A program made the translations under genes and the position numbers. A DNA stretch of 5,787 nt from Candidatus Methanomarinus sp. HR1 (lineage in GTDB: Archaea > Halobacteriota > Methanosarcinia > Methanosarcinales > Methanocomedenaceae): assembly GCA_002926195.1 (NCBI GenBank), contig MZXQ01000329.1:10979-16765 (forward strand), read 5' to 3'. This document shows, piece after piece, positions 1 to 5,701 of this stretch. The first letter of the stretch is position 1. Every line of letters starts with the position of its first letter. The notes beneath the pieces were generated by a model, which was not told where the DNA came from, did no database searches, and saw nothing but the letters and a program-made list of their open reading frames with translations.

Positions 1-1068
1 TTCAACGAACTCAATTGTTGTGTCTGTTCTTTGGGCAAACTCGATGATCTCTTCGATAACATCAACCTCTGATGTTCTACTGCCACAATAAGGACATTTA
101 TCTTTTACACCTGAATCAACAATCTGGCATTTCTCACAAATCCAGCCCCTTATTTGATAACCTTTATTTATAAACAGCAACTCTACCTGGCCATTTACCG
201 CCGCATCCATTGTATCTCTAAAACCGTGAACTGCAAGACCGTTTTTCAGTATTTCATCCATTAATATATTCATATTTTTTTCGCTTGTTTCTTTTTCATC
301 CTGTAAGGCGATTTTCTTAGCCTTCGAAATAAGCCTACCTTCGGCTTCGTCAAAATCCATATCAATAATATCTATAACCTTAGACTTAATATTAGGTGAC
401 AGGATATTATTAAACATTGTTTTCGCATTACCGGGACCTGCAATAATAATTCTAACTACCTCTTCCTTTAGGAACAATTTTTCAACATCATCTGAGATAT
501 CTTTGAGGAAATGATCAATCGCTCCCTTTCTTATTCTCTGAAAACGTGCCTGTGACATCCCACCTTTCTTATGTTTGTTAATAATATCAATGGGTTTTTC
601 TTTTTGATATCCGACTATACCTGAATAAACAATATATATTTTTACTCTGTGACTATCCAGAAGAATAAGTCCGAATGGTTCATATTCGTCAACCAGTCTC
701 GCAAGAGGTCTGATATATGGTGATGTGTCTACAATCAGCAGGTTTTCAAGTGGCATCCCTAATTTGTATACTTTAAAAAAGTTGTTAATATTTGATGCAA
801 ATATAGCAAGACTTTGCTGCCCTTTTTCTCTATCGTTTTCATTCAAATGTTCCTCTACCATTTGAATTGATTTTTCAAAATTTTCAGACAATTCTTTATT
901 CCCTTTCAGAACAGATTCGCAAGTGTTTTTTCGTCTTTCCACGAATTTACTGTCCGGACGATCTATATCCAGATAAAGGCTGATAAACGAATCCCTGTTT
1001 TCACGATCATAAACTTCTGAAAGCTCCCTAATGTCACTGTTATTGAGATCTGTGATCATATGCTCCAT
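1..1068 (-). CDS. eRF1/Vms1-type peptidyl-tRNA hydrolase (release-factor paralogue), 3' end outside window
   Basis: This reading frame stays open for 356 codons and leaves the window before a stop, so the C-terminus is missing. It has the three-part archaeo-eukaryotic release-factor layout. The N-terminal domain (about 1-115) contains FISLYLDID and IRPLARLVDEYE, typical of Vms1/VLRF1/baeRF proteins. The catalytic domain (about 125-225) has a GGMSQARF loop at 169-176 and a downstream AGPGNAK turn. The C-terminal domain carries a zinc mini-domain with C311, C314, C325 and C328. Genuine aRF1 has GGQSAQRF; here the glutamine is displaced (Q173), as in Vms1/Ankzf1-like factors that cleave nascent chains from peptidyl-tRNA on stalled ribosomes. 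No stop-codon-reading TASNIKS is present in the N-domain. I infer cytosolic ribosome rescue rather than normal termination. The start at 1068 follows AAGGT (1077-1073) by 4 nt; ATG at 1059 (Met4) is an alternative. It lies 21 bp after rnp4 on the same strand, probably one operon. Confidence 0.85.
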   Translation of the reverse strand, partial: MEHMITDLNNSDIRELSEVYDRENRDSFISLYLDIDRPDSKFVERRKNTCESVLKGNKELSENFEKSIQMVEEHLNENDREKGQQSLAIFASNINNFFKVYKLGMPLENLLIVDTSPYIRPLARLVDEYEPFGLILLDSHRVKIYIVYSGIVGYQKEKPIDIINKHKKGGMSQARFQRIRKGAIDHFLKDISDDVEKLFLKEEVVRIIIAGPGNAKTMFNNILSPNIKSKVIDIIDMDFDEAEGRLISKAKKIALQDEKETSEKNMNILMDEILKNGLAVHGFRDTMDAAVNGQVELLFINKGYQIRGWICEKCQIVDSGVKDKCPYCGSRTSEVDVIEEIIEFAQRTDTTIEFVE

Positions 1069-1089
1069 AAAGACCTTATAGTATATATT

Positions 1090-1407
1090 TTATATGCCTG
1101 TTTTTGAAAAAGGTTTACGCATCAAATGTTCACAATCCATGCACATAGTAATAATCATGTTATTCTTGATCCTTACTCTACAATTTGCTCCCGGGACAAG
1201 ATAAGCCCCGCATTCTTTGCATACCCTTCGTTTTAATTCAGCAGGTATTCTTACCCTGTGACGCATACCCATCCTTCGAGCAAGATAGACATAGCGTTTA
1301 CTCATCATAGGATCCTGTTTAAAGATTTCATCAGCCATCTCAAATAACTGCCTTATACGCTGGGCAGCCATATCTCTTATCCAGACCTTTCTTTTTTTAT
1401 GTTGCAT
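1090..1407 (-). CDS. rnp4: Ribonuclease P protein component 4 (Rpp21 homologue)
   Basis: The 105-residue product matches archaeal Rnp4 in size and layout. A basic, helical N-terminal half (about 10-50) includes the arginine-rich YVYLARRMGMRHRVRIP segment. A zinc ribbon follows, with C63-x2-C66 (VCKECGAYLVPG) and C89-x2-C92 (MCMDCEH) as probable ligands; C76 is an extra cysteine. In the family this subunit pairs with Rpp29 (Rnp1) and supports the RNase P RNA in removing 5' leaders from precursor tRNAs in the cytosol. The start at 1407 gives the expected N-terminus (MQHKKRKVWIRDMAAQRI). No strong Shine-Dalgarno site precedes it, only GGGAT 4-8 nt upstream. It diverges from pdxT across 51 bp and is followed after 21 bp by the release-factor-like gene, so a two-gene translation/tRNA operon is likely. 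Identification is firm because both CxxC pairs and the basic region are present. Confidence 0.93.
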   Translation of the reverse strand: MQHKKRKVWIRDMAAQRIRQLFEMADEIFKQDPMMSKRYVYLARRMGMRHRVRIPAELKRRVCKECGAYLVPGANCRVRIKNNMIITMCMDCEHLMRKPFSKTGI

Positions 1408-1424
1408 TATATCCCATCAACCAA

Positions 1425-1441
1425 TATTATATTTAATAATA
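1425..1441. promoter_or_regulatory. Symmetric TATA-like dyad, candidate bidirectional promoter
   Basis: TATTAT (1425-1430) and ATAATA (1436-1441) are perfect inverted repeats around ATTTA, centred on position 1433. The centre lies exactly 26 nt from the first base of the rnp4 start codon (1407, minus) and 26 nt from the first base of the proposed pdxT start codon (1459, plus). In archaea the TATA box is usually centred about 26-27 nt upstream of the transcription start, so one element could serve both genes and give leaderless mRNAs. Neither gene has a strong Shine-Dalgarno site, which fits. No clear BRE was recognised. A second TATA-like run at 1442-1449 could also contribute. Confidence 0.5.
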
Positions 1442-1458
1442 GTATATATGAGATACCT

Positions 1459-2049
1459 ATGCAAATCGCTGTTATAGCTATACAGGGAAATATATCAGAG
1501 CACATCAACTCAGCACAATCGACACTATTAGCAATGGATATACAGGCAACTGTTATTCCTGTACGCCGTAGCGGCATCATACCCTCATGCAGTGCAATAA
1601 TCTTACCTGGTGGTGAAAGCACTACACTTGGAAGGCTTATGGAACAAAAGGGGATAGATACCGAGATAAAAAAAGCAGCATCCAGTGGAATACCAATAAT
1701 GGGAACCTGTGCTGGTCTGGTATTACTGGCAAAGGATGGGGGAGAGCAGGTCAGGCGCACAGGGCAAAAATTGCTTGGACTTATGGACATCAGTGTAGAT
1801 AGGAATGCTTTCGGACGCCAGCGTGAATCCTTTGAAGTACCAATTGAAATGCCTATATTAAAATCACCATACAATGCTGTGTTCATCCGTGCCCCGGCAA
1901 TTACCAGGATTGGACCTGATATTGAAATACTTGCCAGGTTTGAAACATATATGGTAGCAGTAAAACAAGGTAATATAATTGGTCTGGCTTTCCATCCCGA
2001 ACTTACTGATGATCAGCGAATACATCACTATTTCTTTAGTTTATTATAA
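1459..2049 (+). CDS. pdxT: Pyridoxal 5'-phosphate synthase glutaminase subunit PdxT
   Basis: This class-I (triad) glutamine amidotransferase has 196 residues, the normal length for PdxT. It hydrolyses glutamine and passes ammonia to PdxS, which builds PLP from ribose 5-phosphate and glyceraldehyde 3-phosphate in the cytosol. The N-terminus MQIAVIAIQGNISEH matches the family's usual start. Other landmarks are the PGGEST oxyanion/substrate loop (50-55), the nucleophile Cys84 in MGTCAGL, the RNAFGRQ segment (115-121) typical of PdxT, and the His179/Glu181 pair in AFHPELT. The frame stays open to an ATG at 1399, but that adds 20 unconserved residues, overlaps rnp4 and uses up the promoter region, so 1459 is preferred. 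No Shine-Dalgarno site precedes it, which fits a leaderless mRNA. pdxS is not in the window. The gene converges with the hydrolase gene downstream. Confidence 0.95.
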   Translation: MQIAVIAIQGNISEHINSAQSTLLAMDIQATVIPVRRSGIIPSCSAIILPGGESTTLGRLMEQKGIDTEIKKAASSGIPIMGTCAGLVLLAKDGGEQVRRTGQKLLGLMDISVDRNAFGRQRESFEVPIEMPILKSPYNAVFIRAPAITRIGPDIEILARFETYMVAVKQGNIIGLAFHPELTDDQRIHHYFFSLL

Positions 2050-2072
2050 GAGACCGAGTATATAGAGTTATA

Positions 2073-2087
2073 GGGGGGAGTGGGGGG
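2073..2087 (+). other. Paired G6 tracts (G6-AGT-G6) in the pdxT 3' region
   Basis: Two runs of six G separated by AGT stand out in an otherwise strongly AT-rich intergenic stretch. They lie in the loop of the 2048-2122 hairpin. Four GG runs can be drawn from them, so a two-tetrad quadruplex in pdxT mRNA (or a C-rich structure on the other strand) is possible but unproven. Confidence 0.4.
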
Positions 2088-2093
2088 TAGTAT

Positions 2094-2099
2094 AAAAAA
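2094..2099 (-). terminator. Minus-strand T6 tract downstream of the MBL-fold gene
   Basis: On the minus strand the sequence GGGCTTTTTTATAC lies 97 nt past the stop codon of the MBL-fold hydrolase gene. Archaeal RNA polymerase commonly terminates at U-rich runs with or without a hairpin. This is the longest T-run between the two convergent genes on that strand. The hairpin at 2122-2142 lies just upstream of it on the transcript. Confidence 0.45.
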
Positions 2100-2121
2100 G
2101 CCCTATATACCCGGAATCTCT

Positions 2122-2142
2122 TTGTTCGCAATATACGAACAA
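2122..2142. repeat. Perfect 7-bp inverted repeat with 7-nt spacer
   Basis: TTGTTCG (2122-2128) and CGAACAA (2136-2142) are exact reverse complements separated by CAATATA. It sits in the convergent intergenic region, 54 bp from the hydrolase stop. It could form a hairpin in either 3' UTR and assist termination or mRNA stability, or be a protein-binding palindrome. Location past both stop codons favours the 3'-UTR role. The remaining stretch to 2195 is AT-rich and holds no gene I can support. Confidence 0.5.
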
Positions 2143-2195
2143 TATTATAATATACATCACAATATATATATGTTTGCATAGGTGAAATAATATAT

Positions 2196-2846
2196 TTATA
2201 GATCATGAACAAATGAGCCTGCAAACTGCAGCGACAAACGTATCTGACCTGGTACATCGTCTTTAGTTACATAACCATGCCCTGGATATAGTATATCTAC
2301 ATCAAGCCCTGCCAGGCGTTTTAATGAATCTACAAGGCTGCGCCCATCACCGCTCGGTAGATCAGTACGTCCGAAACTACCTTCCGGAAATACCGTATCT
2401 CCTGAGAAAAGTGATCTTGATTGGCTGTGGTATAGACATATGCTCCCCTGTGTATGTCCGGGAGTATTAATGACCTCAAGATCACTGCCGTTCCCAAGTC
2501 CGATCAATTCACTGTCATTAAGTATTATATCAGGTTGAAAGCAAGCGCCCTGGGCACCGAACATTACTGCTACACTGGATATATCATCACTAAGCAGTCC
2601 AGCATCTTTAGTATGGATCGCAATTTTGGCACCTGTCTGGCGGGAAATTTCTTCCACTGCACCCCAATGATCATAGTGGGCATGGGTAAGGATTATCAAC
2701 TCAATATTGGCAGGATCCATTATATCTTCGATCCTGTCCAGTACATACTTTGCATTTATTCCTACATCGATCAATAATGGTTTTGGAGCTATGATCAAAT
2801 AGGCATTAGCATCTGCCGGTGAACTGTTGATCTGTATTACTTGCAT
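2196..2846 (-). CDS. Metallo-beta-lactamase-fold hydrolase, glyoxalase II-like
   Basis: The 216-residue protein has the complete metal-binding set of the MBL superfamily: THAHYDH (H55, H57, D59, H60), H131 in NTPGHTQGS, D150 in FSGDT and H190 in YPGHG. The segment GSFGRTDLPSGD (156-167) is typical of short glyoxalase II/YcbL-like proteins, which hydrolyse thioesters such as S-lactoylglutathione. Archaea of this kind usually lack glutathione, so the true substrate is unknown and no symbol is given. There is no signal peptide, so it is probably cytosolic. The long C-terminal substrate-binding region of classical glyoxalase II is absent. The start at 2846 is supported by GAGGT at 2858-2854, 7 nt upstream. 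The gene begins 14 bp after the polB stop on the same strand, so co-transcription is likely; a functional link to replication is not shown. Confidence 0.88.
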   Translation of the reverse strand: MQVIQINSSPADANAYLIIAPKPLLIDVGINAKYVLDRIEDIMDPANIELIILTHAHYDHWGAVEEISRQTGAKIAIHTKDAGLLSDDISSVAVMFGAQGACFQPDIILNDSELIGLGNGSDLEVINTPGHTQGSICLYHSQSRSLFSGDTVFPEGSFGRTDLPSGDGRSLVDSLKRLAGLDVDILYPGHGYVTKDDVPGQIRLSLQFAGSFVHDL

Positions 2847-2853
2847 ATGTTAT

Positions 2854-2858
2854 ACCTC
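2854..2858 (-). promoter_or_regulatory. Shine-Dalgarno site of the MBL-fold hydrolase gene
   Basis: GAGGT on the minus strand lies 7 nt before the ATG at 2846, within the 14-bp gap after the polB stop. It is a clear anti-SD match, and the MBL gene has no room for its own promoter outside polB. It fixes the start and supports translation from a shared polB transcript. Confidence 0.7.
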
Positions 2859-2860
2859 AT

Positions 2861-5611
2861 TCAAAAGTCAAATAGCTGCCTCTGACCTTGCCTGGTGGTT
2901 TTCTTATCTTTTTTTGAATGATTACTGATATGTTCTATCGCTGTGCCGCCGCCGAAGTCCATAAGTCCTTTCTGTTTTGCATCATAGTCCAGCACAGATG
3001 CATCAACACCAAGCTCTCGTAGTATTCGCGCAACAGGAGGTAATATTTGTTTCTTGATATAATAATTCACATTCAGCGATATATTGTTCTCCTTTACATA
3101 CTCAGGATCCTCTGCCTGATCAACGAACAGACCTTTACTTGCTGTGATAACAAATGGTATCCTGTCACCTATGGAAGGCACATAACCGGAGCGTTTTTTC
3201 ATTTTCTCAACTACAGTAATGTGTGGCTGTCTGTTGCGGTAGCTCTCTGGCTTTTTGGTATATTTACGGGTCAGGATCAGGTCATCGATAGCTGACGGAT
3301 CCGACTCCAGATCAATATTTCGTACATTATTGATCACTTCCCTGACATGAGATATTGCATCATCCACCCTACCTTCTTTGAGTACCAGTTCCAGTACCCG
3401 GGTCAATGTCCTGCTGGTAAGTTCACACCAGTCCCGCCTAACTGTTTCCATACCTTTTACCTTGATACTATCAGACCACCCATCTGATCCGGGTTCGAAC
3501 ACCCAGAGAGCGTAACGCTTCTTAGCAATGAAAATCGAACGTCTGGCAAAACTCTCAAATTCCAGTTCCATGGGGTCTGGCAGTTTTGATGATACAATAC
3601 CTGATATCCTCCGGCCTACTATACCGGCATCATCAAGTGAAATACCTTCAGGAGATAATTTTACAAATACACTATCAGTATCTCCATAAACTACATTAAG
3701 ATCTATTTTTTTGGTTGTGAGTGTATCACCGGTCCTGTCAGAATCCGGTCCGGTACCTGATAGTTCGGATCTTAGGAATGCATTTCCATTATTAAGGTAA
3801 ATACTACCTATCTGTGATTCTACTACATTTTTTGTGTTAAGGATATTCTCCCTGCCAAAACTGGTAACCGAATTTGCCATAGTCAGACTGTAAAGTCTTG
3901 CTCTGGTATAGCCCGAATATCCGTAAAAACTATTCAGTAGCATCTTCAGGGCCTGTTGGGTGGCATTAAGTACCCTGGCCTCTTCACCTGATGCATCCCT
4001 CATCTTTTGTTTGGTTTCAACCCTGCGGTTTAACAGGTCTTCTAAAATAGCAGGTACAATACCACGTTGTGTCTGCGCTGATACGAATTTACCTCCTGAT
4101 GGAGTGTGTATGATATCTCCTTCAAAAACGGTGCCTGTGATCTCTGTTGTATAGCATAGGTTATGGGCCATCATAATCGTGGGATAAAGCGACTTGTAAT
4201 CCAGGATGACCACATCATTCAATAGACCTTTTGTAGGATCAAGTACTTCCCCGCCTTTTAATTCATCACTTTTGATGCGGCGTTGTTGTGCCAGAGCACT
4301 GTTTGGCTTAGGAGGCATCACTCTGTTGCGTGAATAATACTCTCTTAAGAGTATATTCTCGATCATATTTGTCTGGCCACCATCCAGGATATCCTGGGTC
4401 AAAGTCCCGCTGACTCTGGAAAGAGCTGTGAACTTATCCAGCAGGCTAAGTTTTAGCAGCAGGTCAATTGCCAGCTCAGAATCCCGCCTGGAATAATCAA
4501 TAAATAATCGCAGCTTATCTCCACTGTCATTCCAGTATTCCTCCATATCACCCGGACTGACATCCAGCTTTTCCCTGCCCAATAGTTCATGAGCAGTGTT
4601 CTTAAGTGTATACTGCTTCAGGCTGAAGTCCCGCCTGATTATAGGCAGTACATCCACTATCAACCGGCCTGTTATAGATATATGTGTCTGAGTGCCTATC
4701 TTCTTGTAATAAGCTGGTCTTCCATCTTTACCCATAACCGGATTTATATCTTTTCCATGATCAGCTTCCAGTGTGCTTATACGGTCAATAATATAGGGAA
4801 TATCAAAACTGTTGGAATTATAGCCTGTTAGTATATCAGGGTCATATTCTTTGATAATGTCAAAAAAGCTTTCCAGCATTTTACCTTCATCCGGATATGC
4901 CAGGGTATCTTCATTAACTCCTTGTGCATTCTTGCTCATCAGTACCATAGTTCTATTGCCATTGTAAGCTGGTTCGAAAGCACAGCTTATCATGATAACG
5001 GGTGAGTGTTCAGGTTCTGGCATCCCTCCGTTGATGGGAAGGCATTCTATATCAAATGCCATATATTTAAAAGGCGCATTTGTTATGATATCAACCGGCA
5101 CTACTGTATCTGTTATAATCTTTATATGGGCGTCAACTTTTGACAGGTTGATCCCGTGTATTTTATCATCATCTAATGATTCTGAATCTATTTCAACCCA
5201 GGACAGGCCGCCAATACCCGAATCGATAAGAAACCTGTTCCGGAATAATATATCTGTTTCATAGATCTCGGATATGCTGTTATTTTTTAGAATATCGTCC
5301 CGAATAATAGGTACACTTTTTGGGTCCTTTAGAATGATCTTGAGCATGGGCACAGGATCTTTTGAATATCCGATAGGTTCATACCGCAGGGTTATTTCAA
5401 TATCAGTGATATGATCCTTGAATATTTCTTTGATCTTACTACAGACTTGCTTTATTTTTGATCCGTCATATGGTTTTGCATAGAAATATGGTTTGAAACC
5501 TGGCACAAAACAGCATACACTCTGCCCGGTATTGGTTCTGCCATATAGTCGAATAACCGGATCTTTTAAATTATTATATGTATAATCAGCATCCAGAATC
5601 TGGAATCTCAT
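2861..5611 (-). CDS. polB: Archaeal family-B DNA polymerase (PolB) with 3'-5' exonuclease
   Basis: The 916-residue product is a complete replicative/repair polymerase. Its N-terminal domain (1-130) contains the archaeal uracil-reading pocket region (Y10, P41, P97, V100, F123, R126). The proofreading exonuclease has Exo I FDIE (D187, E189), Exo II GYNSNSFD (D270) and Exo III YSRRD (Y373, D377). The polymerase domain has the KGGEV link (452-456), motif A DYKSLYP (D471), motif B KMLLNSFYG (556-564), motif C YGDTDS (D644, D646), KKRY (697-700) and KGMETVRRD (719-727). All catalytic acids are present and no intein interrupts motifs A-C. It is longer than the ~775-residue Pyrococcus enzymes because of an insert at about 602-637 and a C-terminal tail. 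The tail holds two QxxLxxF PCNA-binding-like motifs (880-886, 910-916). The start MRFQILDADY aligns with the family N-terminus. No SD site precedes it. The MBL-fold gene follows after 14 bp. Confidence 0.97.
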   Translation of the reverse strand: MRFQILDADYTYNNLKDPVIRLYGRTNTGQSVCCFVPGFKPYFYAKPYDGSKIKQVCSKIKEIFKDHITDIEITLRYEPIGYSKDPVPMLKIILKDPKSVPIIRDDILKNNSISEIYETDILFRNRFLIDSGIGGLSWVEIDSESLDDDKIHGINLSKVDAHIKIITDTVVPVDIITNAPFKYMAFDIECLPINGGMPEPEHSPVIMISCAFEPAYNGNRTMVLMSKNAQGVNEDTLAYPDEGKMLESFFDIIKEYDPDILTGYNSNSFDIPYIIDRISTLEADHGKDINPVMGKDGRPAYYKKIGTQTHISITGRLIVDVLPIIRRDFSLKQYTLKNTAHELLGREKLDVSPGDMEEYWNDSGDKLRLFIDYSRRDSELAIDLLLKLSLLDKFTALSRVSGTLTQDILDGGQTNMIENILLREYYSRNRVMPPKPNSALAQQRRIKSDELKGGEVLDPTKGLLNDVVILDYKSLYPTIMMAHNLCYTTEITGTVFEGDIIHTPSGGKFVSAQTQRGIVPAILEDLLNRRVETKQKMRDASGEEARVLNATQQALKMLLNSFYGYSGYTRARLYSLTMANSVTSFGRENILNTKNVVESQIGSIYLNNGNAFLRSELSGTGPDSDRTGDTLTTKKIDLNVVYGDTDSVFVKLSPEGISLDDAGIVGRRISGIVSSKLPDPMELEFESFARRSIFIAKKRYALWVFEPGSDGWSDSIKVKGMETVRRDWCELTSRTLTRVLELVLKEGRVDDAISHVREVINNVRNIDLESDPSAIDDLILTRKYTKKPESYRNRQPHITVVEKMKKRSGYVPSIGDRIPFVITASKGLFVDQAEDPEYVKENNISLNVNYYIKKQILPPVARILRELGVDASVLDYDAKQKGLMDFGGGTAIEHISNHSKKDKKTTRQGQRQLFDF

Positions 5612-5650
5612 TATGGAGTTAAATAAATTGATGATGACTTAAGAGTTTCT

Positions 5651-5675
5651 AAAAAGAGAGAGGAACAAAATCCTC
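5651..5675 (-). terminator. Possible minus-strand terminator of the gene upstream of polB
   Basis: On the minus strand GAGGA and TCCTC form a 5-bp stem with a 6-nt loop (5660-5675), followed by a pyrimidine run ending in T5 (5655-5651). This fits termination of an unseen minus-strand gene beyond the window. It would imply that polB has its own promoter in 5612-5650. The only TATA-like sequence there (around 5619-5627) is too close to the ATG to place a start site upstream of it. The stem is short, so support is modest. Confidence 0.35.
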
Positions 5676-5681
5676 ACTTTG

Positions 5682-5701
5682 GTCGGATTTTCTTGACCGA
5701 C
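5682..5701. repeat. Inverted repeat GTCGG/CCGAC flanking the tandem repeat
   Basis: GTCGG (5682-5686) and CCGAC (5697-5701) are perfect 5-bp arms around a 10-nt loop, directly abutting the first CATTCC hairpin of the tandem array. It may be a degenerate edge unit of that array rather than a separate element. Confidence 0.4.

Larger units (their letters stand above)
2048..2122 (+). terminator. Imperfect long hairpin at the pdxT 3' end, possible bidirectional terminator
   Basis: The 5' arm 2048-2065 pairs with the 3' arm 2103-2122: AAGAGA with TCTCTT, CCG with CGG, and GTATATAG with CTATATAC. That makes 17 paired positions, interrupted by a two-base bulge (2115-2116) and one A-C mismatch (2057/2111). 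The arm begins within the pdxT stop codon. The 37-nt loop holds two G6 tracts. An alternative inner stem pairs TATAGGG (2069-2075) with CCCTATA (2101-2107). No plus-strand T-run follows, so the termination role for pdxT is inferred from position between convergent genes. Confidence 0.45.

Noticed and set aside
382..393. NIKS tetrapeptide (residues 226-229) in the release-factor-like protein, recalling the stop-codon-reading TASNIKS of eRF1/aRF1.
   Set aside because: It lies after the catalytic loop, while the true motif is in the N-domain before it, and it is preceded by SP rather than TAS. Treated as coincidence.
1399..1458. Upstream in-frame ATG for pdxT, adding 20 residues.
   Set aside because: The extension is unlike PdxT N-termini, overlaps the rnp4 start and covers the promoter-like dyad. 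The conserved N-terminus begins at 1459.
1407..1886. 159-codon open frame antisense to pdxT.
   Set aside because: No recognisable family, lies wholly opposite a clear gene and ends at its promoter; a shadow frame.
2036..2257. 73-codon minus-strand frame across the convergent intergenic region.
   Set aside because: Overlaps the ends of both flanking genes, composition reflects AT-rich and hairpin DNA, and no family features are visible.
3047..5264. Several plus-strand frames of 64-90 codons inside polB, and one of 107 codons inside the MBL gene (2454-2777).
   Set aside because: All are antisense to conserved coding sequence and have no motif or ribosome-binding support.
2861..5611. Intein in PolB, common in archaeal B-family polymerases.
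   Set aside because: Motifs A, B and C are continuous, and the only insert is about 35 residues without splicing motifs.
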